This document shows positions 33,301 to 39,913 of a DNA stretch of 48,708 nucleotides, piece after piece. The notes beneath the pieces are model-generated. The model was not told the origin of the DNA. It searched no databases and saw nothing but the letters and a program-made list of their open reading frames with translations. Location: contig JASHNU010000087.1 in the NCBI GenBank assembly GCA_030041475.1, positions 1 through 48,708 of the forward strand. Direction: 5' to 3'. Origin of the DNA: Candidatus Sulfotelmatobacter sp. GTDB lineage: Bacteria; Acidobacteriota; Terriglobia; Terriglobales; Acidobacteriaceae. Position numbers and translations under genes: made by a program. The first letter of the stretch is position 1. Every line of letters starts with the position of its first letter.

Positions 33301-34130
33301 TATGCCGGATTGGGAACGGTGCTGAAGGGATTCACCGCCTGGAAATTGCGATTGCGCAGATAGCCGAAGACGTCGCCGTGGAAATCGTTTGACCCGGAGC
33401 GGGTGATGATGTTGACCACACCGCCGGCCGCGCGGCCGTACTCCGCCGCATAGCTGTTGGTGATGATCTGAAATTCCTGCACGGCTTCCTGAGAGACCGT
33501 CGAGCGCACGCCGTTTATCGAGTTGTCGGTGGCGTCGGCGCCATCAACGTTGACCAGGTTGGATCGGGCGCGCTGGCCACTCATGTTGAGACCGGAAGTA
33601 GGCGCAGCGCCGGTGTTGGGAGCGTTGTCGCGCACCACCTGGGAGTCCGTGAGAGTGAAGTTGATGTAGTTGCGGCCGTTGATGGGCAGATTGTCGATGC
33701 GGCGCTGGCCGATCGTGTCAGTGGTGGAGCTGCGCGAGGTCTCGACCAGTTCGGCTTGGGAGCTGACCTCGACGATCTCCTTGCCGCCGGAAACCGAGAG
33801 CGCGGCCGGCAGTTCCACCAACCCGCCGACGGTAATCGAGACACCGGTATTCTCCAGCTTGGAGAACCCTGCGGCCACGACTATAACCGTGTACGTGCCC
33901 GGGGGGAGCAGTTGTACGCTGTAGCCCCCCTGGCCGTCAGAGGTAGCGGTGCGCTCCACACCTTTGGCCGCGTCCTGCACTGTGACAGTCGCGTTGGTAA
34001 CGAGGCTTCCTTTGGCATCCTTTACGGTGACGTGCAAATCGCCGGTGGCAACACCTCCCTGACCAAATGCCAGGGCTGAAAACAACAGGCAACAGACACA
34101 CGCAGAAACGGCTCTCAAAATGCGTTTCAT
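30324..34130 (-). CDS. TonB-dependent receptor of the Oar/carboxypeptidase-regulatory type
   Basis: A 1,268-residue outer-membrane protein. A signal peptide (MKRILRAVSACVCCLLFSAL) is followed by a carboxypeptidase-regulatory-like domain (about 28-110: DLHVTVKDAKGSLVTNATVT). Next comes a plug with LPINGRNYINF, NVDGADATDNSINGV and AEYGRAAGGVVNIITRSGSN, then a long beta-barrel ending NPRQFQFAMKLNW-like with a C-terminal aromatic (YDPRQFQFAMKLNW). This class is greatly expanded in Acidobacteriota and is thought to import carbohydrate or other large substrates. GGAG lies 6-9 nt before the ATG at 34128-34130. No SusD-like partner is adjacent. Confidence 0.94.
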   Translation of the reverse strand: MKRILRAVSACVCCLLFSALAFGQGGVATGDLHVTVKDAKGSLVTNATVTVQDAAKGVERTATSDGQGGYSVQLLPPGTYTVIVVAAGFSKLENTGVSITVGGLVELPAALSVSGGKEIVEVSSQAELVETSRSSTTDTIGQRRIDNLPINGRNYINFTLTDSQVVRDNAPNTGAAPTSGLNMSGQRARSNLVNVDGADATDNSINGVRSTVSQEAVQEFQIITNSYAAEYGRAAGGVVNIITRSGSNDFHGDVFGYLRNRNFQAVNPFSTVPNPAYTRVQAGAAFGGPIKKDKTYFYFAYEITRRHETGFSSIGQANPALCSAAGLQGSGSFGLCNFDASALFGAPTGTFDLQATPGQVSFINSVASTELPLAQEYAILAGASSSVALTGQYPASFAALVGLGILPTPINGTNPLAQFITTCQNTGPICGGIPAAFQTLNSQTGNYPVFEGTSVYSLRIDHNFSTSNRLMLRANVSPSTITGIEVGGQDQPFGQNSYSRTSQQTFRDVAGTAQDTWTIGNDKVNEFRFQYARRGLAYFYNTQTQLGADPAVNIPGYGYFGREPYSYIQRTEQRYQFTDNFSWTIGRHNTKFGFDLNYIPINAIFTVNYGGVVDIGSVSAADLGLPAGPGLSPVQAYGAGIPADVIQGLGSPSDSFHNIPIGAFWQDSWRVNPNFTLNYGLRYDIEIPPTLKPIGSPIAEAAYNLLGLQKGINTATHNFQPRIGVAIDPNGDGKTVLRASYGIFYDHPLLGLYFLGDASDGSTSGQLAFGPGTPCAGPGQPGNLNAVEIFQGLVPSATATNLTSNPCTPTVNPAALALLNYSPGTTLFSCGSAGTNCGVSSPAQSIFLNQNYLNPSTFLPLGFQPFGYPQQKGFVYAYAQQANFTVERDLGGGFALSLAYNFNGGRHLNRPINANAVRGDLMTSNFLAAAADGLSFSSPFTVVGACNPAGGPLGPYPFVDASLMNFFRPGGINPSIAGLYATIDPACIAQATALAATIPGFNASCNPATFAGCVPFGDMDANYSNGSSIYNGLTANLRKRFGNHYEFLASYTYSHAIDDSTDLQSTLTPQDSYYPGIERSTSLFDQRHRLVFSGVYQSGHLGGNGFGSKFFSNWTFAPLLEVASGRPFNIITGDDDNLQLSSLTGRPNTFVNPACTAAPFGNAPVASKFSPTGMFQEPCLADFNGTLLSLDGNFGRNGGVQPWVVFGDMRLARRINFTERMSLDLIADMFNIANKNNVSAVSPLFTNAGQATAAYDPRQFQFAMKLNW

Positions 34131-34442
34131 AGGGTTCTCCCTTGGACTCGCCGAAAGCGAGCAGACGGTGGGAACAATTGCCATGGCGGATCGCCAAAGT
34201 GCGCACGAAGTCAGTTGGACCCGAGTTGAATCCCGCTGGTTTTATACCAGAACGTGCTCCAAAAACAAGTCAGGAATGGAAAAAGGTCGTTCGTCAGTCA
34301 ACTCCATGAGGCGTGGACCATCCGGCCGCGCGGCGGATGACAAAACCCAGGGTGGGTCGATCAGTGGCACCGATCACCAGCGGCGGAGACAGCGTAGACA
34401 TTCTGGCGGAAACCCGGCGCTGGAAATAAGAACCGCGAATCT
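34131..34442. other. Gap upstream of TonB receptor with candidate promoter
   Basis: No gene fits this stretch. A minus-strand TATAAA (34246-34241) with TTGTTT 16 bp upstream (34268-34263) is a plausible promoter for the receptor gene. It would give a leader of about 105 nt. No other structure was noted. Confidence 0.4.
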
Positions 34443-34979
34443 CTAGCCAGCAGAAATCCGCATCGGGGCAGCTGGGTTCTGAAGACGGCCAAGGAGCATG
34501 GCGGAGCCATTGAGCCGCTGGTAGCGGTCAAGGACGGATGCAGCGGCCAAGCCGGAGTTGGGCCAGGCCAGCGCCCCATAGATCCGGAGCAGGGCGAATG
34601 CAGCGTTGCGCCGCAGCCAGAGAGCATCGTTTACCAACCGGCGAGCGGCTTCGGCGGTGTGGGGATCGGACGAAGCGAGAGCGCTCTGTCCAATGCGCAC
34701 GAGGATTTCGGCGTTGCGTCCTGCGGCTTGAACATAGGCGGCCATCGCACGCAGGCGCTTACGCTGCACCATACGGAGGTCAGCGGCGGGCAGCTTACGC
34801 TGCAGGTAATCGTCTTCGGCAGGATCAACCAGATTACGGAACGCGTCGACATCAATGGGTTGAATCTGACCGGCAAGGCTAGTGTCGCGCGAGATCTGCA
34901 GGCTGCCGGAAACGGCGGCGCGCAAAATTATGACCAGCGCGAGCGCGGCGGCGATGACAAGAACAATGGCTACGGTCAT
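34443..34979 (-). CDS. Membrane-anchored helical protein, unknown
   Basis: A 178-residue protein starting MTVAIVLVIAAALALVIILR, a single membrane anchor. The remainder is helical and rich in Arg/Ala/Leu (AEDDYLQRKLPAADLRMVQR, KRLRAMAAYVQAAGRNAEIL), and likely cytoplasmic or periplasmic helical bundle. The ATG overlaps the TGA of the upstream seven-helix protein (ATGA), so translation is coupled and the products probably interact. No known family was recognised. The frame is open further upstream but that part overlaps the neighbour. Confidence 0.75.
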   Translation of the reverse strand: MTVAIVLVIAAALALVIILRAAVSGSLQISRDTSLAGQIQPIDVDAFRNLVDPAEDDYLQRKLPAADLRMVQRKRLRAMAAYVQAAGRNAEILVRIGQSALASSDPHTAEAARRLVNDALWLRRNAAFALLRIYGALAWPNSGLAAASVLDRYQRLNGSAMLLGRLQNPAAPMRISAG

Positions 34980-35746
34980 TGCTGTAACAGGCGCTCCAGT
35001 TCCCGGTTCCAGACGTCGAGATTGTTTTCCGGCAGCGGAACCGCAGATTTCGTGGCAGCTTTCTGTGGAACGAGGATGTAGTAGAACCAGATCAGGACGC
35101 AAAGGTGGTAGGTGGCCATGTTGATGAAGACGGTGACTAGGCGGCTGAAGTAGGGCAGCCCCGCGTTGGATATCAATGCCCATGTCGCAAGATGTACGCA
35201 GGCCGAGATGCTCAGGCCGAGGGCGATGCCGAAGAGTTGCCGAGGCCAGGATAAGCGGAAATAGAAAGAGAACAGAAAGACGAATGCAAGAACTCCAGAT
35301 TCGACCAAGAAAATTGTCTGGTCAAAGAGGTTGGCGCCATTGACAATTGCGACTAATTCGTACTTGGGGGCATAAGCGGCGGCCACCGCAGCTGCGAGGA
35401 TGAGAGCGACCCCAAGCGCACGAATAAGCGTCTTACCGAGCCGCGCCAGAACGGCATACGAACCGAAAAGGACCGCAAAAATCTCGGCGATCAAAGCGAA
35501 TTTCAGAATCGCTTCGAGTATCAAATACGTCCAATCGACCCGCCAGAATATTTCCGCGCTGACAAACGGCAGGACGTCAGCCGCATAGACGCAGAGCTGA
35601 CCAATGGCGCTGAGAATGGCGAAAGCGAAGAAGGCAGGAAACTGCCGGGCGGCTCCGCGCTTCCAGAGAACGAGACCTAGGATAAGCAGAAGGAGATTGG
35701 GCGCAACCCATAGGTAATGCCAGAGCAATGAGTGCGCCTGCAGCAT
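34976..35746 (-). CDS. Seven-helix integral membrane protein, unknown
   Basis: A 256-residue protein with about seven hydrophobic helices from LLWHYLWVAPNLLLLILGLV to MATYHLCVLIWFYYILV. The last 30 residues (PENNLDVWNRELERLLQQ) are charged and cytoplasmic-type. Histidines and tryptophans within helices are notable but no catalytic motif is recognised. It is coupled by ATGA overlap to the downstream helical protein. Proteins of this size and style are common and uncharacterised in Acidobacteriota. A sensory or transport role would be speculation. Confidence 0.78.
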   Translation of the reverse strand: MLQAHSLLWHYLWVAPNLLLLILGLVLWKRGAARQFPAFFAFAILSAIGQLCVYAADVLPFVSAEIFWRVDWTYLILEAILKFALIAEIFAVLFGSYAVLARLGKTLIRALGVALILAAAVAAAYAPKYELVAIVNGANLFDQTIFLVESGVLAFVFLFSFYFRLSWPRQLFGIALGLSISACVHLATWALISNAGLPYFSRLVTVFINMATYHLCVLIWFYYILVPQKAATKSAVPLPENNLDVWNRELERLLQQ

Positions 35747-35893
35747 GGACGTTCAGGGACTATACCTCCCTTCGCTGCAGGCCGCAACGTATCGGTGATT
35801 TTTGTTCTGTTTTCGTAAGACCAGCGAGCCCTAGATGCTAAACGCTGACCTTTGATGCATAATCTGCCAAAAGCGGGGTTAGCGACGCCTATG

Positions 35894-36022
35894 TTACGGT
35901 TTGCAAATGGTCGCCCCGCATCCGGTGCCGGTACCCCCGCCATCGGCCCGAACGACGGTTGGAATCACGAGGGTATTGAGCACGAGGACAGCGGTTCCGA
36001 GGATGAGTAGCAGACGTTTCAC
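35894..36022 (-). CDS. 42-aa exported peptide
   Basis: A short gene with GTG start at 36020-36022 and AAGGAG 8 nt upstream. The product, VKRLLLILGTAVLVLNTLVI and onward, is a signal peptide through about residue 29 (ending VVRADGGG), leaving a mature piece of about 15 residues: GGGTGTGCGATICKP. It has two cysteines that could form a disulfide. Its role is unknown; a secreted peptide or wall-associated fragment is possible. One copy of the 16-bp dyad lies 87 bp upstream, shared with the divergent 140-residue gene. Confidence 0.6.
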   Translation of the reverse strand: MKRLLLILGTAVLVLNTLVIPTVVRADGGGTGTGCGATICKP

Positions 36023-36108
36023 GTGTTTTCTCCTTGTAACTGCTGATTTGGACCGTGATACTTTCATGGCTGCGGCGCGCCCGCAATGGGGTCTGCAAAC
36101 CTTTGGTC

Positions 36109-36124
36109 GTTCGGAATTCGTAAC
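36109..36124 (-). promoter_or_regulatory. 16-bp dyad motif, copy 2
   Basis: On the minus strand GTTACGAATTCCGAAC. It lies between the divergent 42-residue exported peptide gene and the 140-residue gene, ending 3 bp before the ATG of the latter. Confidence 0.6.
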
Positions 36125-36127
36125 AAG

Positions 36128-36550
36128 ATGACGCTGAAATCGGCACTGCAAGACGTGAAGGAAACGACGCTGGCAGCGATTGCCGGAATGCTGGGAAAAC
36201 TGGCGTATCTGGCCTCGCTGCGCCATTGCCACGGCCGTTACGAACACTGGGGAATGGAGGCGGTGCACGGCGCGGAGTCCTGCGAGCGGGCGTTGAGCAC
36301 GGCTCATGCCGAAGTCGTGACCGGAGTTTTGCGGATGCCACTGGCGTCACTCGAGAAGGATCTGGAGCAATCAAGCCGCGGAAGCGGGATGGCCGCGGGG
36401 GTCTATGTCGAGCAACTGCAGAGCCGCCTGCCAGACTTGCTCCCGAGCGGGCGCAAGGACGCGCCCTCAGCCACTCACCTTAATTCAGTGCTGGCGGCGC
36501 TTTCGAGCCTGCAGAAGGCTCGAGGGCGTGCCACTCGGTCAACTTCATAG
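36128..36550 (+). CDS. Hypothetical helical protein
   Basis: A 140-residue protein starting MTLKSALQDVKETTLAAIAG. The first half, MLGKLAYLASLRHCHGRYEH to AVHGAESCERALSTAHAEVV, is helical with several conserved-looking His/Cys/Glu positions. The second half (EVVTGVLRMPLASLEKDLEQ) continues helical and ends in a short basic tail. No family name is known to me, though similar proteins appear in Acidobacteriota. The dyad motif ends just before the ATG, and no ribosome-binding site is visible; an upstream in-frame ATG at 36086 is the alternative. The 3' end overlaps the convergent XRE gene by 71 bp. Confidence 0.6.
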   Translation: MTLKSALQDVKETTLAAIAGMLGKLAYLASLRHCHGRYEHWGMEAVHGAESCERALSTAHAEVVTGVLRMPLASLEKDLEQSSRGSGMAAGVYVEQLQSRLPDLLPSGRKDAPSATHLNSVLAALSSLQKARGRATRSTS

Positions 36551-37286
36551 CGACGCCGACGACTTGTCCCAGGACCTCGGCATCGTAAGGATGCCGCAGA
36601 ATCCGCACCGGAACGGGGGAAAGAGGATGCGGCTGCAAGATGATTTCCTCGCGGCGCATGCTGCACCAGCAGCAGGTATGCCCCTCGCGTGTTTCCACGA
36701 AATAAATCGGCCGCTCGTATTCGGAACGCCAGACTCCCTCCGTCACTTTAGACCTGGATTCATCCACCTGAATAAAGCTGCCCGGAGGAAGAATCGGGTA
36801 CATGGTGAAATCCTGCGTTCCCACGTAGCCATAGGTGAACGTGTCGCTCTTGAATTGCGCCAGATAGGCGACAGGAACCAACCCCCAGCGCTCGACCATG
36901 CGGCCCAGATTAACGGTGCGGCGCTCGTCAAAACCGGGATCCATGTACAGCGGAACCTGCACTGATGAAAGGCCGGCCAGTGCGTCTGACACATGCGATT
37001 TTGGCGGCGAAACCAGGCCCAGATCGGCCGCCAGATTGTTCAGGTCGACGCCATACCACGACATCAACTCGCGCAGATCACGGCGATAGATAACCGACAA
37101 CGTGTAGAGGCGATAGATACTGGGGAGAATGCCTTTGGTTTCGATGTCGGACAAGCGGCTGGGCGGAATAGAAAACTCTTCATTGCGATATTTGTCGGCT
37201 ATGCGGGCGCTGGAGTTCTCCACATCGCGCATGGTCAAGCCGAGTTTCTCGCGGAGCGTACGAAGGCTTTTTCCTGCGGGCAGCAT
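36480..37286 (-). CDS. XRE-family regulator with LexA-like C-terminal domain and CCWC motif
   Basis: A 268-residue regulator. An N-terminal HTH (SLRTLREKLGLTMRDVENSS) includes an insertion before PPSRLSDIETKGILP. A linker helix (LYTLSVIYRRDLRELMSWYG) follows. The C-terminal part, PPGSFIQVDESRSKVTEG through GQVVGVAMKL, resembles the S24/LexA fold but lacks an obvious Ser-Lys dyad. It carries EGHTCCWCSMRREEI, a cysteine cluster that could bind metal or sense redox. The ATG at 37284-37286 follows GGGAGGG. Copies 3 and 4 of the dyad lie 93 and 206 bp upstream, suggesting autoregulation. Confidence 0.82.
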   Translation of the reverse strand: MLPAGKSLRTLREKLGLTMRDVENSSARIADKYRNEEFSIPPSRLSDIETKGILPSIYRLYTLSVIYRRDLRELMSWYGVDLNNLAADLGLVSPPKSHVSDALAGLSSVQVPLYMDPGFDERRTVNLGRMVERWGLVPVAYLAQFKSDTFTYGYVGTQDFTMYPILPPGSFIQVDESRSKVTEGVWRSEYERPIYFVETREGHTCCWCSMRREEIILQPHPLSPVPVRILRHPYDAEVLGQVVGVAMKLTEWHALEPSAGSKAPPALN

Positions 37287-37378
37287 CAGGCAAAACCCTC
37301 CCGAAAGTGGGGGAATCATATCAAAGGCGAAGCGAGTTGTCGTAGAGAATTGTGACAAATCGCCGACTCTCGCAGTTT

Positions 37379-37394
37379 GTTACGAAATCCGAAC
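37379..37394 (+). promoter_or_regulatory. 16-bp dyad motif, copy 3
   Basis: GTTACGAAATCCGAAC, 93 bp upstream of the XRE regulator's start. Confidence 0.6.
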
Positions 37395-37491
37395 AGGCAC
37401 TCGGCCTGATCCAGCGCAGTGATGGCGAGGGGTGCAGGTCCGCGGGAAACGCGGATACAGTCTCCCGCCCTCAGTCGCGAACTTCGGTATT

Positions 37492-37507
37492 GTTCGGAAT
37501 TCGTAAC
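37492..37507 (-). promoter_or_regulatory. 16-bp dyad motif, copy 4
   Basis: On the minus strand GTTACGAATTCCGAAC, identical to copy 2. It is 113 bp from copy 3 in the same gap and in opposite orientation. Confidence 0.6.
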
Positions 37508-37760
37508 AGCCCCGCCTGAAACCAGCATAGCAGGCTTGCGTGGCATTAGCGATTGTCGCCTCACCTCTTTTCCTCTTTTGAGGTTTGTCCGTTCCTTGAA
37601 ACCGGAATGACATTTGTCACGCCTGCCCCGTGATGGATGGCACTGGTGCGCAGGTTGCCGTTCCGCGATGATGCGTTTAGCCGGTCGAGAGCTTGAAACC
37701 CTTTAGCCGAGTGCGGTAGGAAAAAGCCCGGCGGGAATTGAAGACGAAGGAGTGAAGAAG

Positions 37761-38708
37761 ATGATCGCCGCTGCAGAACGAAGCGAGGCCCCACGGAAAA
37801 CACGAGAGGCGGTTGCCAGTCTCGATAGCGTGAACAAGAACTATGGCAGTGTCCGGGCACTGCGCGGTGTGAATTTTGACGTGAGCGCGGGACAGGTTGT
37901 GGCTCTAGTAGGCCCGAACGGTGCGGGCAAGACCACGGCGGTGAAACTGCTGCTGGGATTAATGCCGCCGACCGCGGGAAAAGTGCGCGTCTTCGGCGCG
38001 GACCCAACCGATCCGGAAAACCGGATACGAACCGGGGCCATGTTGCAAGTGGGGCGCGTACCGGAAACGTTGCGCGTGCGCGAACACATTGATTTGTTTT
38101 CCGCCTACTACCGGAAGCCAATGCCAGCGGCCGAAGTTCTTGCTGCTGCGGGCCTTGAAAAATTAGGCGAGCGCAAGTTCGGCGAGTTGTCGGGCGGCCA
38201 GAAACAGCGCGTACTGTTTGCGCTGGCGATTTGCGGAGACCCTGACCTGCTGTTTCTAGATGAGCCCTCCGTCGGTTTAGATGTCGAAGCACGGCGACTG
38301 CTCTGGGATGAGATTCGGCAGTTGGTCGAACGCGGCAAAACTGTGCTGCTGACCACACATTACCTGCAGGAAGCCGATGCCCTGGCGGATCGCATTGCGG
38401 TCATCAATCAGGGAGAGATCATAGCCGAAGGCACGCCGGCGGAAATCAAGGCGCTGACGAGCGGCAAGAAAATTCGCTGCATCACCAGCCTGAGCCTGAG
38501 CCATCTGCGCCAGATTCCGGGCGTAACAGAAGTCCAGGAAGATCGAGAGGCGGTTGAGATTCATGCCGCCGAGGCGGAATGGGTGTTGCGCGAATTGCTG
38601 GCTCGGGATGCGGCGCTCTCGGGACTGGAAGTCACCAGCGCAGGACTTGAAGAGGCGTTCCTGGTACTGACTCAGGACAACGAGCGAAACGGTCGTCAGA
38701 GGAATTGA
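37761..38708 (+). CDS. ABC transporter ATP-binding protein
   Basis: A 315-residue ATPase of an ABC-2-type exporter. Walker A is GPNGAGKTT, the signature is LSGGQKQR, and Walker B is LLFLDEPS followed by the D-loop VGLD and the switch TTHYLQEADAL. The C-terminal 80 residues after the ATPase core match the extra domain seen in drug and polysaccharide exporters of this type. AAGGAG 8 nt before the ATG at 37761 is preferred over a GTG at 37752. The following permease gene starts 86 bp later. The substrate is unknown. The linked two-component system suggests induction by membrane or antibiotic stress. Confidence 0.93.
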   Translation: MIAAAERSEAPRKTREAVASLDSVNKNYGSVRALRGVNFDVSAGQVVALVGPNGAGKTTAVKLLLGLMPPTAGKVRVFGADPTDPENRIRTGAMLQVGRVPETLRVREHIDLFSAYYRKPMPAAEVLAAAGLEKLGERKFGELSGGQKQRVLFALAICGDPDLLFLDEPSVGLDVEARRLLWDEIRQLVERGKTVLLTTHYLQEADALADRIAVINQGEIIAEGTPAEIKALTSGKKIRCITSLSLSHLRQIPGVTEVQEDREAVEIHAAEAEWVLRELLARDAALSGLEVTSAGLEEAFLVLTQDNERNGRQRN

Positions 38709-38794
38709 GTGAGGCGGCTGCAAAGGCACGGAACTGTGAGTCACAAGAAATGGCAAGAGATCGGGCATGCACTTTAGAGATTAAGGAGACCGCG

Positions 38795-39610
38795 ATGAGC
38801 ACAGCAACTTTGGCACTGGAGCCGGCGCAGGTGGAGCGGTCGTTCCAGCACACGGCAACGATCTATCTGAAGGAAGCCAAGTACGAGTTTCTGAAGTACC
38901 TGCGTCTGCGCGTGTATACCGCGTCGGTGTTGGGTTTCCCTCTGATGTTTTACGTTCTGTTCGGGCTGGTGCTGAACTCGAAGGAAAATTTTGGCGGCAC
39001 ACGCGTTCCCACCTACTTGATCGCAACCTACGGCACGTTCGGCGTCATGGGTGCGTCGCTGTTCGGCACCGCGGCTGGGCTGGCCGCCGATCGCGGCTTG
39101 GGGTGGCTGCAGGTGAAGCGGGCGAGCCCTATGCCGCCGTTTGCTTACTTCGCAGCGAAGGTCGTGATCAGCCTGATTTTCAGCACGCTGATTGTGCTGG
39201 CGCTGTTCGCATTGGGCCTTACTTTCGGCGGCGTGCGCATGCCGGTCGCCGAGTTCGCCCGGCTGCTGGGGACGTTAGTCGCCGGTTCCCTTCCCTTCTC
39301 GGCCATGGGACTGGCTCTGGGATATTTCACCGGACCGAATTCGGCGCCTCCGACGATCAACTTGATTTATATGCCGATGTCGTTCTGCAGCGGATTGTGG
39401 GTACCGTTTATGTTCCTGCCGAAGATTGTGCGGCAGATCGCGCTGGTGTTGCCACCTTATCACTTGTCGCAGCTGGCGCTGGGAGTCGTGGGGGCGGGAA
39501 CGCATGAATCGAATTCAAGACACTGGGAAGCTCTGCTCGCTTTCACACTGATTTGCCTGGGCGCGGCGCGAATCGGATTCGAGCGCGACCAGGAAAAGAT
39601 GTATGGGTAA
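38795..39610 (+). CDS. ABC-2-type transporter permease
   Basis: A 271-residue integral membrane protein with six hydrophobic helices. They include ASVLGFPLMFYVLFGLVL, TFGVMGASLFGTAAGLAA, VVISLIFSTLIVLALFALGL and LLGTLVAGSLPFSAMGLALG. It forms the channel partner of the preceding ATPase. AAGGAG 6 nt before the ATG at 38795 sets the start, and the in-frame opening 90 bp upstream is disfavoured. It lies between the ATPase gene and a small membrane protein gene. Family membership is clear (ABC2_membrane-like); the transported compound is not. Confidence 0.9.
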   Translation: MSTATLALEPAQVERSFQHTATIYLKEAKYEFLKYLRLRVYTASVLGFPLMFYVLFGLVLNSKENFGGTRVPTYLIATYGTFGVMGASLFGTAAGLAADRGLGWLQVKRASPMPPFAYFAAKVVISLIFSTLIVLALFALGLTFGGVRMPVAEFARLLGTLVAGSLPFSAMGLALGYFTGPNSAPPTINLIYMPMSFCSGLWVPFMFLPKIVRQIALVLPPYHLSQLALGVVGAGTHESNSRHWEALLAFTLICLGAARIGFERDQEKMYG

Positions 39611-39681
39611 GAGGATTCCCACCCTACGAAAAACACGTGGGGTGAACTACGCAGGATCGCAACGCCTGCACGGAGGTCACC

Positions 39682-39843
39682 ATGAGCGCGGAGGCGAAGA
39701 AAAGCTACGGATCAACCCTGGTCCTGCTGATGCTCGGCGTGCTGGCCTTCTACGGAGGTTCGACGTGGCTGCTGGTGCTGATTCCGGCAGCGGTGCTGGT
39801 ATGGCGCGCGGCCGGCGAGTCCGCCCGCAAAAGCCGCAATTGA
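39682..39843 (+). CDS. 53-aa membrane protein
   Basis: A small gene with GGAGG 6 nt before the ATG. The product has a short polar N-terminus (MSAEAKKSYGS), a hydrophobic hairpin or long helix (TLVLLMLGVLAFYGGSTWLL, VLIPAAVLVW) and a basic tail (RAAGESARKSRN). It sits between the permease and the histidine kinase, with gaps of about 70 bp on each side. An accessory subunit of the exporter or a modulator of the kinase is possible. No family was recognised. Confidence 0.7.
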   Translation: MSAEAKKSYGSTLVLLMLGVLAFYGGSTWLLVLIPAAVLVWRAAGESARKSRN

Positions 39844-39913
39844 CCGCTGGGTGCAGAATAATATGTGGAATGCAGAATAATGACGGGCAGCGTATGAAGG
39901 ACGCGCAGAGCAG

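Larger units (their letters stand above)
37287..37760. other. Regulatory gap between XRE regulator and ABC transporter
   Basis: No gene fits. The stretch holds dyad copies 3 and 4, and a palindrome TGACA-TT-TGTCA (37608-37619). GTGACAAAT occurs twice, once at 37352 on the plus strand and once at this palindrome on the minus strand. The latter lies about 140 bp before the ABC gene and could be the target of the DesR-like regulator. Confidence 0.45.
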
